From NCBI RefSeq assembly GCF_000145235.1, contig NC_014391.1, forward strand, positions 248,001 through 312,000: 64,000 nucleotides of DNA, read 5' to 3'. Of this stretch, positions 17,883 to 24,942 are shown piece after piece (the first letter of the stretch is position 1; every line of letters begins with the position of its first letter). The stretch comes from Micromonospora aurantiaca ATCC 27029. GTDB taxonomy: Bacteria > Actinomycetota > Actinomycetes > Mycobacteriales > Micromonosporaceae. The translations under genes and the position numbers were made by a program. The notes beneath the pieces are model-generated. The model saw nothing but the letters and a program-made list of their open reading frames with translations, was not told where the DNA came from and did no database searches.

Positions 17883-18656
17883 GTGACGGAGGCTGAGAAC
17901 CGACCCAATGTCGCCCGGATGTACGACTACTACCTCGGCGGCTGCCACAACTTCGCGGCCGACCGCGCCGCCGCCGAGGAGGTCCTGAAGATCTTCCCGG
18001 ACACCGGCGTCGCCGCGCAGAGCAACCGCGCGTTCCTGCGCCGGGTCGTGCGCTGGGCGGCCGGGCAGGGCGTACGCCAGTTCCTCGACATCGGCGCCGG
18101 CCTGCCCACCCAGGGCAACGTGCACGAGGTGGTCCGCGCCGTACGCCCCGACGCCCGGGTGGTCTACGTCGACCACGACGAGGTCGCCGTCGCGTACGCC
18201 CGGCGGTTGCTCCCCACCGACGGCCGCACCGTCGTGCTCCAGGGCGACCTGCGGCGTCCCGGCGACCTGCTGGCCGACCCGACGCTGCGGGACACCATCG
18301 ACCTGAGCGAGCCGGTGGCGGTGCTGCTGCTCGCGGTGCTGCACTTCGTGCCGGACGCCGACGACCCGTACGCGGCGGTGGCGACGCTGCGCGACGCGAC
18401 AGTCCCGGGCAGCGTGCTCGCGCTGTCCCACCTCACCCTGGACGGCCTGCCGACGCTGCCCACCGAGCAGGGCACAGCGATCTACCGCCGCAGCAGTTCC
18501 CCGCTCGTGCCCCGCACCCGCGACGAGGTGGCCCGGTTCCTCGACGGGTACGAGCTGGTCGAGCCGGGCCTGGTCAAGGTGGCGGACTGGCGGCCCGACG
18601 GCGAGCCGCAGGCGGCGGTGTCGCACGGCTACGGCGGGGTTGGCGTCCGCCGCTGA
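17883..18656 (+). CDS. SAM-dependent methyltransferase, DUF574 (Methyltransf_19) family
   Basis: 257 aa from the GTG at 17883. Family hallmarks: NVARMYDYYLGGCHNFAADR at the N-terminus, FLDIGAGLPTQGNVHEV (SAM-binding motif I, about residue 74), VVYVDHDEVAVAYAR (motif II) and a C-terminal GLVKVADWRPDG. These proteins are very abundant in Streptomyces and Micromonosporaceae and their substrates are mostly unknown. Single gene between converging neighbours. Confidence 0.92.
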   Translation: MTEAENRPNVARMYDYYLGGCHNFAADRAAAEEVLKIFPDTGVAAQSNRAFLRRVVRWAAGQGVRQFLDIGAGLPTQGNVHEVVRAVRPDARVVYVDHDEVAVAYARRLLPTDGRTVVLQGDLRRPGDLLADPTLRDTIDLSEPVAVLLLAVLHFVPDADDPYAAVATLRDATVPGSVLALSHLTLDGLPTLPTEQGTAIYRRSSSPLVPRTRDEVARFLDGYELVEPGLVKVADWRPDGEPQAAVSHGYGGVGVRR

Positions 18657-18662
18657 GCGCGG

Positions 18663-19016
18663 TCAGTCCAGGCCGCCGTGCGCGGCCCAGAGCGCGGCGG
18701 CGCGGTCGGCCGCCGCCGCCACGAGCGCGGCCAGCTCCGGCCGGTCCGGCACCCGGAACGACACGTACGCGCCGCGTCCACCGGCAGTGGGCCGGCCGTA
18801 CGCCTTCGCGGCGAGGCGCCCGTCCGGCAGCAGCCGGATGTTGAGCGTGGTCAGCGTGAACTCCTCGCCGCGCCGGGTGTCGGTCCAGCGCAACTCCTCC
18901 GGCACTGTGACGTTGATGGCGAGGGCGCTGACGTCGGGGGAGGCGGCGCTGCTCGTCCGGCGATCGTCGCACGGTCCGCCCGCTGTGCCCTCCCGCCGTG
19001 CCTTTCCGCCGGTCAC
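18663..19016 (-). CDS. Small hypothetical protein coupled to the ECF41 sigma gene
   Basis: 117 aa; the GTG start overlaps the sigma-factor stop as GTGA (19013-19016), so translation is probably coupled. A polar leader of about 30 residues precedes a compact domain: LAINVTVPEELRWTDTRRG, then LNIRLLPDGRLAAKAYGRP and a helical end. No family recognised. Being in the sigma operon it may belong to the ECF41 regulon or modulate the sigma factor, but that is only inferred from position. Confidence 0.65.
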   Translation of the reverse strand: MTGGKARREGTAGGPCDDRRTSSAASPDVSALAINVTVPEELRWTDTRRGEEFTLTTLNIRLLPDGRLAAKAYGRPTAGGRGAYVSFRVPDRPELAALVAAAADRAAALWAAHGGLD

Positions 19017-19894
19017 CGGCGCAGCGTCGTCTCGCGGGTCATGTGGGACAGCTTCTCCGGGTTGCGCACCGCGTAGAGGCCGCTGATCCGGCCGTCGTCG
19101 AGTCGTACCGCGACGACCGTGTCCAGCTCGCCGTCGAGGCGTACCAGCAGCGCCGGGTAGCCGTTGACCTGCACCGGTTCCATCGACGCCACGGCGGCGA
19201 TCCGGCGCCAGCCGCCCGCGAGCAGGCGGGCCACCTTGTCGCCGCCGGTGACCGGGCGGGCGATCGCCTGCTTGATCCCGCCGCCGTCGCCGACCAGCAC
19301 CGCGTCCGCGGCCAGGACGCGGAGCAGCCCGTCCAGGTCGCCGGTCTCGACCGCCCGCCGGAACGCGTCGAGCGCGTCGCGGGCCTCGGCCGCCGGGACG
19401 GTACGCCGGGGGCGGCGCGCCGCGACGTGGGCCCGCGCCCGGTGCGCGATCTGCCGCACGGCGACCGGGGTCCGCTCGACCGTCTCGGCGATCTCGTCGT
19501 AGCCGACGTCGAACACCTCCCGCAGCACGAACACGGCCCGCTCGGTCGGCGTGAGCGTCTCCAGCACCAGCAGCATCGCCATCGACACGCTCTCCGCAAG
19601 CGTCACGTCGTCTGCGACGTCGGGCGCGGTGAGCAGCGGTTCGGGCAGCCACGAGCCGACGTACGACTCCTTGCGCCGCCCCAGCGTGCGCAGCCGGGAC
19701 AGCGCCTGCCGGGTGGCGATCCGGACCAGGTAGGCGCGCCGGTCCCGGACCGCCTCCAGGTCGACGCCGGCCCAGCGCAGCCAGGTCTCCTGCACCACGT
19801 CCTCCGCGTCGGCCGCCGAGCCGAGCATCTCGTACGCGACGGTGAAGAGCAGGTTCCGGTGCGCGAGGAAGTCCTCGGTGGCGCGGTCCGCCAT
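19013..19894 (-). CDS. ECF41-family RNA polymerase sigma factor
   Basis: 293 aa. Sigma-70 region 2 (LFTVAYEMLGSAADAEDVVQETWLRW, about residues 15-40), region 4 (LTPTERAVFVLREVFDVGYDEIAETV, about 115-140) and a fused SnoaL-like C-terminal domain (about 170-290). The fused extension is the mark of ECF41, which uses it in place of an anti-sigma factor. The usual ECF41 partner, a carboxymuconolactone decarboxylase-like protein, lies divergently at 20062. A matching ECF41 promoter is upstream (19932-19958), implying autoregulation. Confidence 0.92.
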   Translation of the reverse strand: MADRATEDFLAHRNLLFTVAYEMLGSAADAEDVVQETWLRWAGVDLEAVRDRRAYLVRIATRQALSRLRTLGRRKESYVGSWLPEPLLTAPDVADDVTLAESVSMAMLLVLETLTPTERAVFVLREVFDVGYDEIAETVERTPVAVRQIAHRARAHVAARRPRRTVPAAEARDALDAFRRAVETGDLDGLLRVLAADAVLVGDGGGIKQAIARPVTGGDKVARLLAGGWRRIAAVASMEPVQVNGYPALLVRLDGELDTVVAVRLDDGRISGLYAVRNPEKLSHMTRETTLRR

Positions 19895-19931
19895 GACTGG
19901 CTCCTTCGCTGCTCGGTTGCGTTCCCCACCA

Positions 19932-19958
19932 GACGCCGGCCGCTGTCGCCGTGTGACA
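19932..19958 (-). promoter_or_regulatory. ECF41-type promoter of the sigma gene
   Basis: On the minus strand TGTCACA (19958-19952) and CGTC (19935-19932) are separated by exactly 16 bp. This is the known ECF41 consensus (TGTCACA, 16-17 bp, CGTC). The -10 ends 38 bp before the sigma ATG. Confidence 0.75.
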
Positions 19959-19992
19959 GCCGGTCGCTGTGGTGGTCCTCACCCGGTGCCGC

Positions 19993-20019
19993 CGTCACGC
20001 CGGGGCGGTCCCCGGCATC
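19993..20019 (+). promoter_or_regulatory. Likely ECF41-type promoter of the decarboxylase-like gene
   Basis: CGTCACG (19993-19999), 16-bp spacer, CATC (20016-20019). It matches 5 of 7 and 3 of 4 positions of the ECF41 consensus with the right spacing, 42 bp before the ATG of the expected target gene. Confidence 0.5.
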
Positions 20020-20061
20020 TCGTGTTCGTCCGACGTCCACCCCAGCAGAGAGGGCGCAACC

Positions 20062-20547
20062 ATGCAGACCCGATTCAACCTGTTCGAGAACCCGGTCTCG
20101 GCGACGTTCATGAAGCGCTTCGCCGGTGCGGGCCTGATGATCCACCAGTCGTCGCTGCCCCGCACCGTCCAGGAGCTGGTGTCGCTGCGGGCCAGCCAGA
20201 TCAACGGCTGCGGCTGGTGCATCGACATGCACACCAAGGAGGCGGTGGCCGGGGGCGAGAGCGCGGTCCGGCTGAACCTGGTCGCCGCCTGGCGCGAGTC
20301 GACTGTGTTCACCGAGGCCGAGTGCGCGGCGCTGGCGTTCGCCGAGGAGGGCACCCGGCTCGCCGACGCCCACCAGGGCGTGTCCGACGAGACGTGGGAG
20401 CAGGTGCGCAAGCACTACGACGACGACCAGATCGCCGCGCTGGTCTGCCTGCTCGGGCTGATCAACGCGGCGAACCGGTTCGCGGTGCTCGTGCACCAGC
20501 GCGGCGGCTCGTACGAGCCTGGGATGTTCGCGGCGGCCATGGGCTGA
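20062..20547 (+). CDS. Carboxymuconolactone decarboxylase/AhpD-like protein (ECF41 partner)
   Basis: 161 aa. AhpD-like core with redox motif NGCGWCIDMHTKEA: a CxxC followed by His three residues on, with the upstream Glu in ELVSLRASQ. Such proteins are alkylhydroperoxidase-like or decarboxylases; in the ECF41 setting they are the standard target gene (COE: CMD, oxidoreductase or epimerase). The ATG follows a GAGAGGG Shine-Dalgarno-like run. Confidence 0.9.
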   Translation: MQTRFNLFENPVSATFMKRFAGAGLMIHQSSLPRTVQELVSLRASQINGCGWCIDMHTKEAVAGGESAVRLNLVAAWRESTVFTEAECAALAFAEEGTRLADAHQGVSDETWEQVRKHYDDDQIAALVCLLGLINAANRFAVLVHQRGGSYEPGMFAAAMG

Positions 20548-20556
20548 GCGCCGCCG

Positions 20557-21648
20557 TCACCGCAGGTTCCAGAAGAAGGACCGGACGTCGTCGACGAACA
20601 GCTCCGGCACCTCCAGCGCGGCGAAGTGACCACCCCGGTCGAACTCGCTCCACTGCCGGATCGTGTACGTCAGTTCGGCGATCGGCCGCACGGACCGGGT
20701 GATGTCGTGCGCGAACACGGCGACCCCGAGCGGGGGCGGGCAGGGCGCGGGCGGGCCACCGAACGCGCTCTCCCGCACCAGCCGCGCGGACGAGGCGGCA
20801 GTGCCGGTGAACCAGTAGACCGAGACGTCGGTGAGGACGCGGTCCACGCTGACGGCCGATCCCGGGTCGGTCCACTCGGTGAACTTCTCCGCGATCCACG
20901 CGAGCTGCCCGACGGGTGAGTCGTTGAGCGCGTACGACACGGTCTGCGGCCGGCTGGCATAGAGCACCTGATGAGGGTGCCGTTGCGTCTTGAGCCGCCT
21001 GATCCGGTCGAGCCGGTCCCGGTCCTCGCCTGACAGTCCGGCTTCCCCGGTCCAGCCGGGTGGCGGGGCCGTGGGCAGGTAGTTGAGGTGTACGCCGACG
21101 ACGTGCTCCGGGTCGATGCCGCCGAGCCGGGTGGAGATGACCGAACCCCAGTCGCCGCCCTGTGCGCCGTACCGCCGGTAGCCGAGCCGGCGCATCAGCT
21201 CGGCCCAGGCGCGGGCGACGCGGTCGACGTCCCAGCCGCGCTCCCGGGTCGGCCCGGAGAAGCCGAACCCGGGGATCGACGGTACGACCAGGTGGAACTG
21301 TTCGGACAGCGGGCCGATCACGTCGAGGAACTCCACGACCGAGCCGGGCCAGCCGTGGGTGAGGATCAGCGGCAGCGCGTCCGGGTCGGCGGAGCGTACG
21401 TGCAGGAAGTGGATGTTCTGCCCGTCGATCGTGGTGGTGAACTGCGGATACCGGTTCAGCTCGGCCTCGGCCTCCCGCCAGTCGTACGCGGTGCGCCAGT
21501 GCTCGGCCAGCTCGCGTACCCGGGTCAGCGGGATGCCGTAGTCCCACCCGGCGTCCGGCAGCTCGTCGGGCCAGCGGGTGCGGGCCAGGCGGTCGGCCAG
21601 GTCGTCGAGGTCGGCCTGGGGGACGTGGATACGGAACGGCTCGATCAC
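20557..21648 (-). CDS. Epoxide hydrolase (EHN-type alpha/beta hydrolase)
   Basis: 363 aa from the GTG at 21648, which has CGGAGAG five bases upstream; a GTG at 21672 is also in frame. The N-terminal EHN domain ([25 protein letters not shown]) wraps the hydrolase core. The oxyanion motif THGWPGS is followed by the nucleophile segment GAQGGDWGS (Asp in GGDWG), as in microsomal-type epoxide hydrolases. It is transcribed away from a MarR regulator with three palindromes between them, so repression by that regulator is likely. Confidence 0.9.
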   Translation of the reverse strand: MIEPFRIHVPQADLDDLADRLARTRWPDELPDAGWDYGIPLTRVRELAEHWRTAYDWREAEAELNRYPQFTTTIDGQNIHFLHVRSADPDALPLILTHGWPGSVVEFLDVIGPLSEQFHLVVPSIPGFGFSGPTRERGWDVDRVARAWAELMRRLGYRRYGAQGGDWGSVISTRLGGIDPEHVVGVHLNYLPTAPPPGWTGEAGLSGEDRDRLDRIRRLKTQRHPHQVLYASRPQTVSYALNDSPVGQLAWIAEKFTEWTDPGSAVSVDRVLTDVSVYWFTGTAASSARLVRESAFGGPPAPCPPPLGVAVFAHDITRSVRPIAELTYTIRQWSEFDRGGHFAALEVPELFVDDVRSFFWNLR

Positions 21649-21662
21649 TGTCGCTCTCCGAT

Positions 21663-21722
21663 CGTTGGTCACACTAACGTTGGTGCGGCCAACGGTATCG
21701 CAGATCGTTGGGGGTGCCAACG
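21663..21722 (+). promoter_or_regulatory. Triple palindromic operator between MarR and epoxide hydrolase genes
   Basis: Three 17-bp inverted repeats of form CGTTGG-N5-CCAACG: 21663-21679 (one mismatch, CTAACG on the right), 21678-21694 (perfect; shares CG with the first) and 21706-21722 (perfect). They fill the gap between the divergent starts at 21648 and 21743, as expected for a MarR dimer autoregulating and repressing its neighbour. Confidence 0.75.
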
Positions 21723-21742
21723 GTTTCGGTTAGGCTGGGTTC

Positions 21743-22204
21743 GTGGACAACCCGGAGCCGGATCTCGTACCGACCCGCCTGGCCGGCCTGCCGAGCTGGC
21801 TCATCACCCGGACCGCCGTACGCGCCGGGCGGCTGGTCGCCGACGGCCTCGCCGCTGTCGACGCGCGGGGTTACCACTTCCGGCTGCTCGCCACGCTCGA
21901 CGAGTTCGGGCCGGCCAGTCAGGCGGCGCTCGGCCGGCGCAGCGGCATCCACGTCAGTGACGTGGTGGCGGCGCTCAACGAACTCGCCGAGCGGGAGTTC
22001 GTCACCCGCAGCCCGGACCCGGCCGACCGGCGGCGCAACGTCGTCACCATCACCGCAGCCGGGCGGCGGCAGTTGCGGCGGCTGGAGAAGCGGCTCGCCG
22101 CCGTCCAGGACGACCTGCTCGCGCCGCTGTCGCCGGACGAGCGCGCGGACCTGACCCGGCTCCTGTCGCGAGTGCTGGCCCACCACACCCGCCCGCCCGC
22201 CTGA
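21743..22204 (+). CDS. MarR-family transcriptional regulator
   Basis: 153 aa, GTG start. Winged helix: helix-turn-helix ASQAALGRRSGIHVSDVVAALNELAEREFVTR and wing SPDPADRRRNVVTITAAGRRQL, both typical of MarR. The C-terminal helices would form the dimer. Neighbour and operators point to control of the epoxide hydrolase and of itself. Ligand unknown. Confidence 0.92.
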   Translation: MDNPEPDLVPTRLAGLPSWLITRTAVRAGRLVADGLAAVDARGYHFRLLATLDEFGPASQAALGRRSGIHVSDVVAALNELAEREFVTRSPDPADRRRNVVTITAAGRRQLRRLEKRLAAVQDDLLAPLSPDERADLTRLLSRVLAHHTRPPA

Positions 22205-22243
22205 CCGCCGCCTTCCGGCGCGGTTCTCGGGCACGCCCTACCA

Positions 22244-22265
22244 TTATCGTTCTCGATAGTGATAA
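22244..22265 (+). promoter_or_regulatory. Palindromic operator/promoter of the HTH-ABC operon
   Basis: TATCG-TTCT-CGATA (22245-22258) is a perfect 5-bp inverted repeat, nested in TTATC (22244-22248) and GATAA (22261-22265). It ends 10 bp before the GTG of the regulator gene in an A/T-rich pocket and is probably its own binding site. Confidence 0.55.
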
Positions 22266-22275
22266 CGTCTGTGGC

Positions 22276-22878
22276 GTGACGACGTCGATGGAGCGGTGGG
22301 CGGAGATCGCGCTGCACCCGGTGCGGATCCGCATCCTGCGCGCGGTCGCCGGTGCCCGGGTGACCACGCACGACCTGGTCGAGCTGCTGCCCGACGTCCC
22401 GCAGGCCACCCTCTACCGGCACCTGGCGACGCTCGTGAAGACCGGGATGCTCGACGTGGTGCAGGAGCGCAAGGTCCGCGGGGCCGTCGAGCGGGTGTAC
22501 GCACTGCCCGCGCACGGCGCGGCGCTGGACCCCGCAGCACTGGCGACGGCGACGCCGGAGGACCACGCGCGCTACTTCACCGCGTTCGTGTCGAGCCTGC
22601 TGTCCGAGTTCTCCCGCTACCTGGCGAGGGACTCCGTCGACTTCGTCGCCGACGGCGTCGGATACCAGCAGCTCGTCCTGCACCTGACCGACGCCGAGCT
22701 GCACGAGTTCGCGGCCGGGCTCAACGCGCTGGTCGGCCCGTTGCTCGCCAGAGGGCCCGGCGACGGACGGATCCCCCGGCTGCTGGCGACCATCCTGATG
22801 CCCGCCGACCGCCAGGCGGCCCCCGGCGACACGCACACATCAGCGCACGACTCCGACACGACGAAGGGCGACGACTGA
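22276..22878 (+). CDS. ArsR/PadR-like HTH transcriptional regulator
   Basis: 200 aa, GTG start. N-terminal winged helix (ALHPVRIRILRAVAGARVTTHDLVELLPDVPQATLYRHLATL, residues about 11-55). The remainder is an alpha-helical domain of unknown ligand specificity. First gene of a four-gene operon: the next ATG overlaps its stop by one base (TGATG). It probably controls the ABC exporter encoded downstream. Confidence 0.85.
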   Translation: MTTSMERWAEIALHPVRIRILRAVAGARVTTHDLVELLPDVPQATLYRHLATLVKTGMLDVVQERKVRGAVERVYALPAHGAALDPAALATATPEDHARYFTAFVSSLLSEFSRYLARDSVDFVADGVGYQQLVLHLTDAELHEFAAGLNALVGPLLARGPGDGRIPRLLATILMPADRQAAPGDTHTSAHDSDTTKGDD

Positions 22879-23249
22879 TGGCATCGGTAACGCTTGACCG
22901 CGACGTGATCGACATCCGGTTCACCGGATGGGAACGAATGTGGGTCGGCCGGGAGCGGTTCACGCTGCGCCTGGCCGCCGTGCGGCACGCCGCCCCGGTG
23001 GACGAGCCGATCCGGCTGGCCCGTGGCGCCCGGCGTGGGTACGCGGTGTCCGGCTTCGCCAAGGTCGGCGTCTGGGGCATCTTCGGCGGTCCCCGGCAGC
23101 TCGTGGCGGCCCGGCGCGGTAAGCCCGGTCTGCACCTGGTGCTGGACCGCGCGGCGGCCGGCGGGGAGTTCGACGAGGTCGTCGTCTCCGACCCGGCCGC
23201 GTCGCGCCTCGCCGAAACGATCGGGCGTGCGACGGGGAGCCGGCCATGA
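22878..23249 (+). CDS. Hypothetical protein in the HTH-ABC operon
   Basis: 123 aa, ATG. Mostly beta-strand pattern (ASVTLDRDVIDIRFTGWERMW, then RRGYAVSGFAKVGVWGIFGGPRQLVAARRGKPGLHLVLDRA). It looks like a small soluble domain with no membrane segment and no family I can name. It sits between the regulator and the ATPase with 1- and 4-bp overlaps, so it is co-translated with them. Confidence 0.75.
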   Translation: MASVTLDRDVIDIRFTGWERMWVGRERFTLRLAAVRHAAPVDEPIRLARGARRGYAVSGFAKVGVWGIFGGPRQLVAARRGKPGLHLVLDRAAAGGEFDEVVVSDPAASRLAETIGRATGSRP

Positions 23250-24151
23250 CCGGCGACCGGCTGGCGATCGAGGCGTCGGGCCTGACCAAGCGCTACGGCG
23301 ACGTCACCGCCGTCCGCGACCTGACGTTCACCGTACGACCCGGCGCGGTCACCGGCTTTCTCGGCCCGAACGGCGCCGGCAAGACCACCACGATGCGCAT
23401 GCTGACCGGACTGGTGACGCCGACCAGCGGCGCCGCCACGATCGGCGGGCAGCCGTACGGCCGGCTGGCCCAGCCGTCGCGGACCGTCGGCGCGGTGTTC
23501 GACGGCAACGCGTTTCACCCCGGCCACACCGCCCGTGACCACCTGGGCGTCTACGCCGCGATGGCCGGCTGCCCGGACGGTCGCGTCGCGGAACTGCTGG
23601 ATCTGCTGGGCCTCGCGCAGGCCGCCGACCGTCGTACCCGGGAATTCTCCACCGGCATGCGGCAGCGGCTCAGCCTCGCCACGGCGCTGCTCGGCGACCC
23701 CCGCGTCCTGCTGCTCGACGAACCGTCGAACGGCCTGGACCCGGAAGGCATGTCGTGGCTGCGCGGCCTGCTGCGCCGGCTCGCCGACGAGGGCCGCACC
23801 GTGCTCGTCTCCAGCCACGTCCTGCACGAGGTCCAGCAGGTGGTGGACGACGTGGTGGTGATCCGGCGCGGTGAACTCGTCGCCGCCGGGCCGTGGTCCC
23901 GGCTCACCGGCCCACCCACGGTGCTCGTCACCTCGCCGGACGCCACCGACCTGGCCGCCGCCCTGACGGCGGGCGCCGGGTCCGTCGAACCGGCCGGGCC
24001 CGGCCGACTGCGGGTACGCGGACTGGACGCGCCGCGCGTCGCCGACCTGGCCGCGGACCACCGGCTGCGGATCCACGAGCTGGTCACCGAGACCACGAGC
24101 CTCGAACAGCTCTTCCTCGACCTGACCACCGATACGGCGGAGGCCCGATGA
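23246..24151 (+). CDS. ABC transporter ATP-binding protein
   Basis: 301 aa. Walker A GPNGAGKTTT (about residue 40), Q-loop near VGAVFDG, a signature that reads FSTGMRQRLSLA, Walker B VLLLDEPSNGLDPEG and the switch His in VSSHVLHEVQQ. Drug- or peptide-exporter type (CcmA-like). ATG overlaps the previous stop as ATGA, and its own stop overlaps the permease start as ATGA. Confidence 0.95.
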   Translation: MTGDRLAIEASGLTKRYGDVTAVRDLTFTVRPGAVTGFLGPNGAGKTTTMRMLTGLVTPTSGAATIGGQPYGRLAQPSRTVGAVFDGNAFHPGHTARDHLGVYAAMAGCPDGRVAELLDLLGLAQAADRRTREFSTGMRQRLSLATALLGDPRVLLLDEPSNGLDPEGMSWLRGLLRRLADEGRTVLVSSHVLHEVQQVVDDVVVIRRGELVAAGPWSRLTGPPTVLVTSPDATDLAAALTAGAGSVEPAGPGRLRVRGLDAPRVADLAADHRLRIHELVTETTSLEQLFLDLTTDTAEAR

Positions 24152-24942
24152 ACCTGATCAGAGCGGAACTACGCCGGATCCTGGCCACCCGCATGTGTAC
24201 CGGGCTGCTGCTCGCCGCCCTCGCGCTCGGCGGCGGCCTGGTCGGGCTCATGGCGCTCGTCGGACCGGAGAACTTCGACCCGCCGATGCCCGGCCTGCAC
24301 ACCGAGGAGGGCCTGCGGTCGATCCTCGGCATCCTCGGTTTCACCGCCTTCGTGCCGGCCGCCGCCGGGGCCCTCGCGGCCACGTCCGAGTACCGGCACG
24401 GCACCGCCGCCGTCACGTTCATGTTCGCGCCGCGCCGAGGGCGGGTGCTCGCCGCCAAACTCGCCACCCACGCGATCGTCGGCCTCGGCTACGGGATCGC
24501 CCTGGCCGGCTCCGCCGCGGTGGCCCTGTTCACAGTCGCCGCCGCGCGTGGCGTGTCGCTGGGCCTGCCCGCTCCCACAGTGCTGGCGCTGCTCGCCCGC
24601 ATCGGCGTCGCGATGGCGGTGTACCTGCTCGTCGGCACCGGCGTGGGCGCGCTGCTCCGCAACCAGGTCGCTGCCGTGTGCGTCGTGGTCGGCTACCTGT
24701 ACCTGGCCGAGCCCGTACTGATGATGATCCCCGGCGTCAACGCGCTCTACCCGCTCCTGCCCGGCGGCGCCACCGCCGCACTCACCGACTTCACGTACGT
24801 CGCCGACGCGATGTCCGCGCAGCTCGGCAGCGACGCCGTCGCACTCCTGCCACCGGCGGCCGGCGCGCTGCTGCTGACCGGGTACGCGATCGCCGCCGCC
24901 GCGATCGCCGTTGTCGTCCCGATGCGCCGCGACATCACCTGA
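24148..24942 (+). CDS. ABC transporter permease
   Basis: 264 aa with about six hydrophobic helices (RRILATRMCTGLLLAALALG, ILGFTAFVPAAAGALAA, AIVGLGYGIALAGSAAVALF, LARIGVAMAVYLLVGTGVG, VAAVCVVVGYLYLAEP, LLLTGYAIAAAAIAVVV). ABC-2 type, partner of the ATPase just upstream. Its last 8 bp overlap the end of the convergent dual-ATPase gene. Confidence 0.92.
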   Translation: MNLIRAELRRILATRMCTGLLLAALALGGGLVGLMALVGPENFDPPMPGLHTEEGLRSILGILGFTAFVPAAAGALAATSEYRHGTAAVTFMFAPRRGRVLAAKLATHAIVGLGYGIALAGSAAVALFTVAAARGVSLGLPAPTVLALLARIGVAMAVYLLVGTGVGALLRNQVAAVCVVVGYLYLAEPVLMMIPGVNALYPLLPGGATAALTDFTYVADAMSAQLGSDAVALLPPAAGALLLTGYAIAAAAIAVVVPMRRDIT

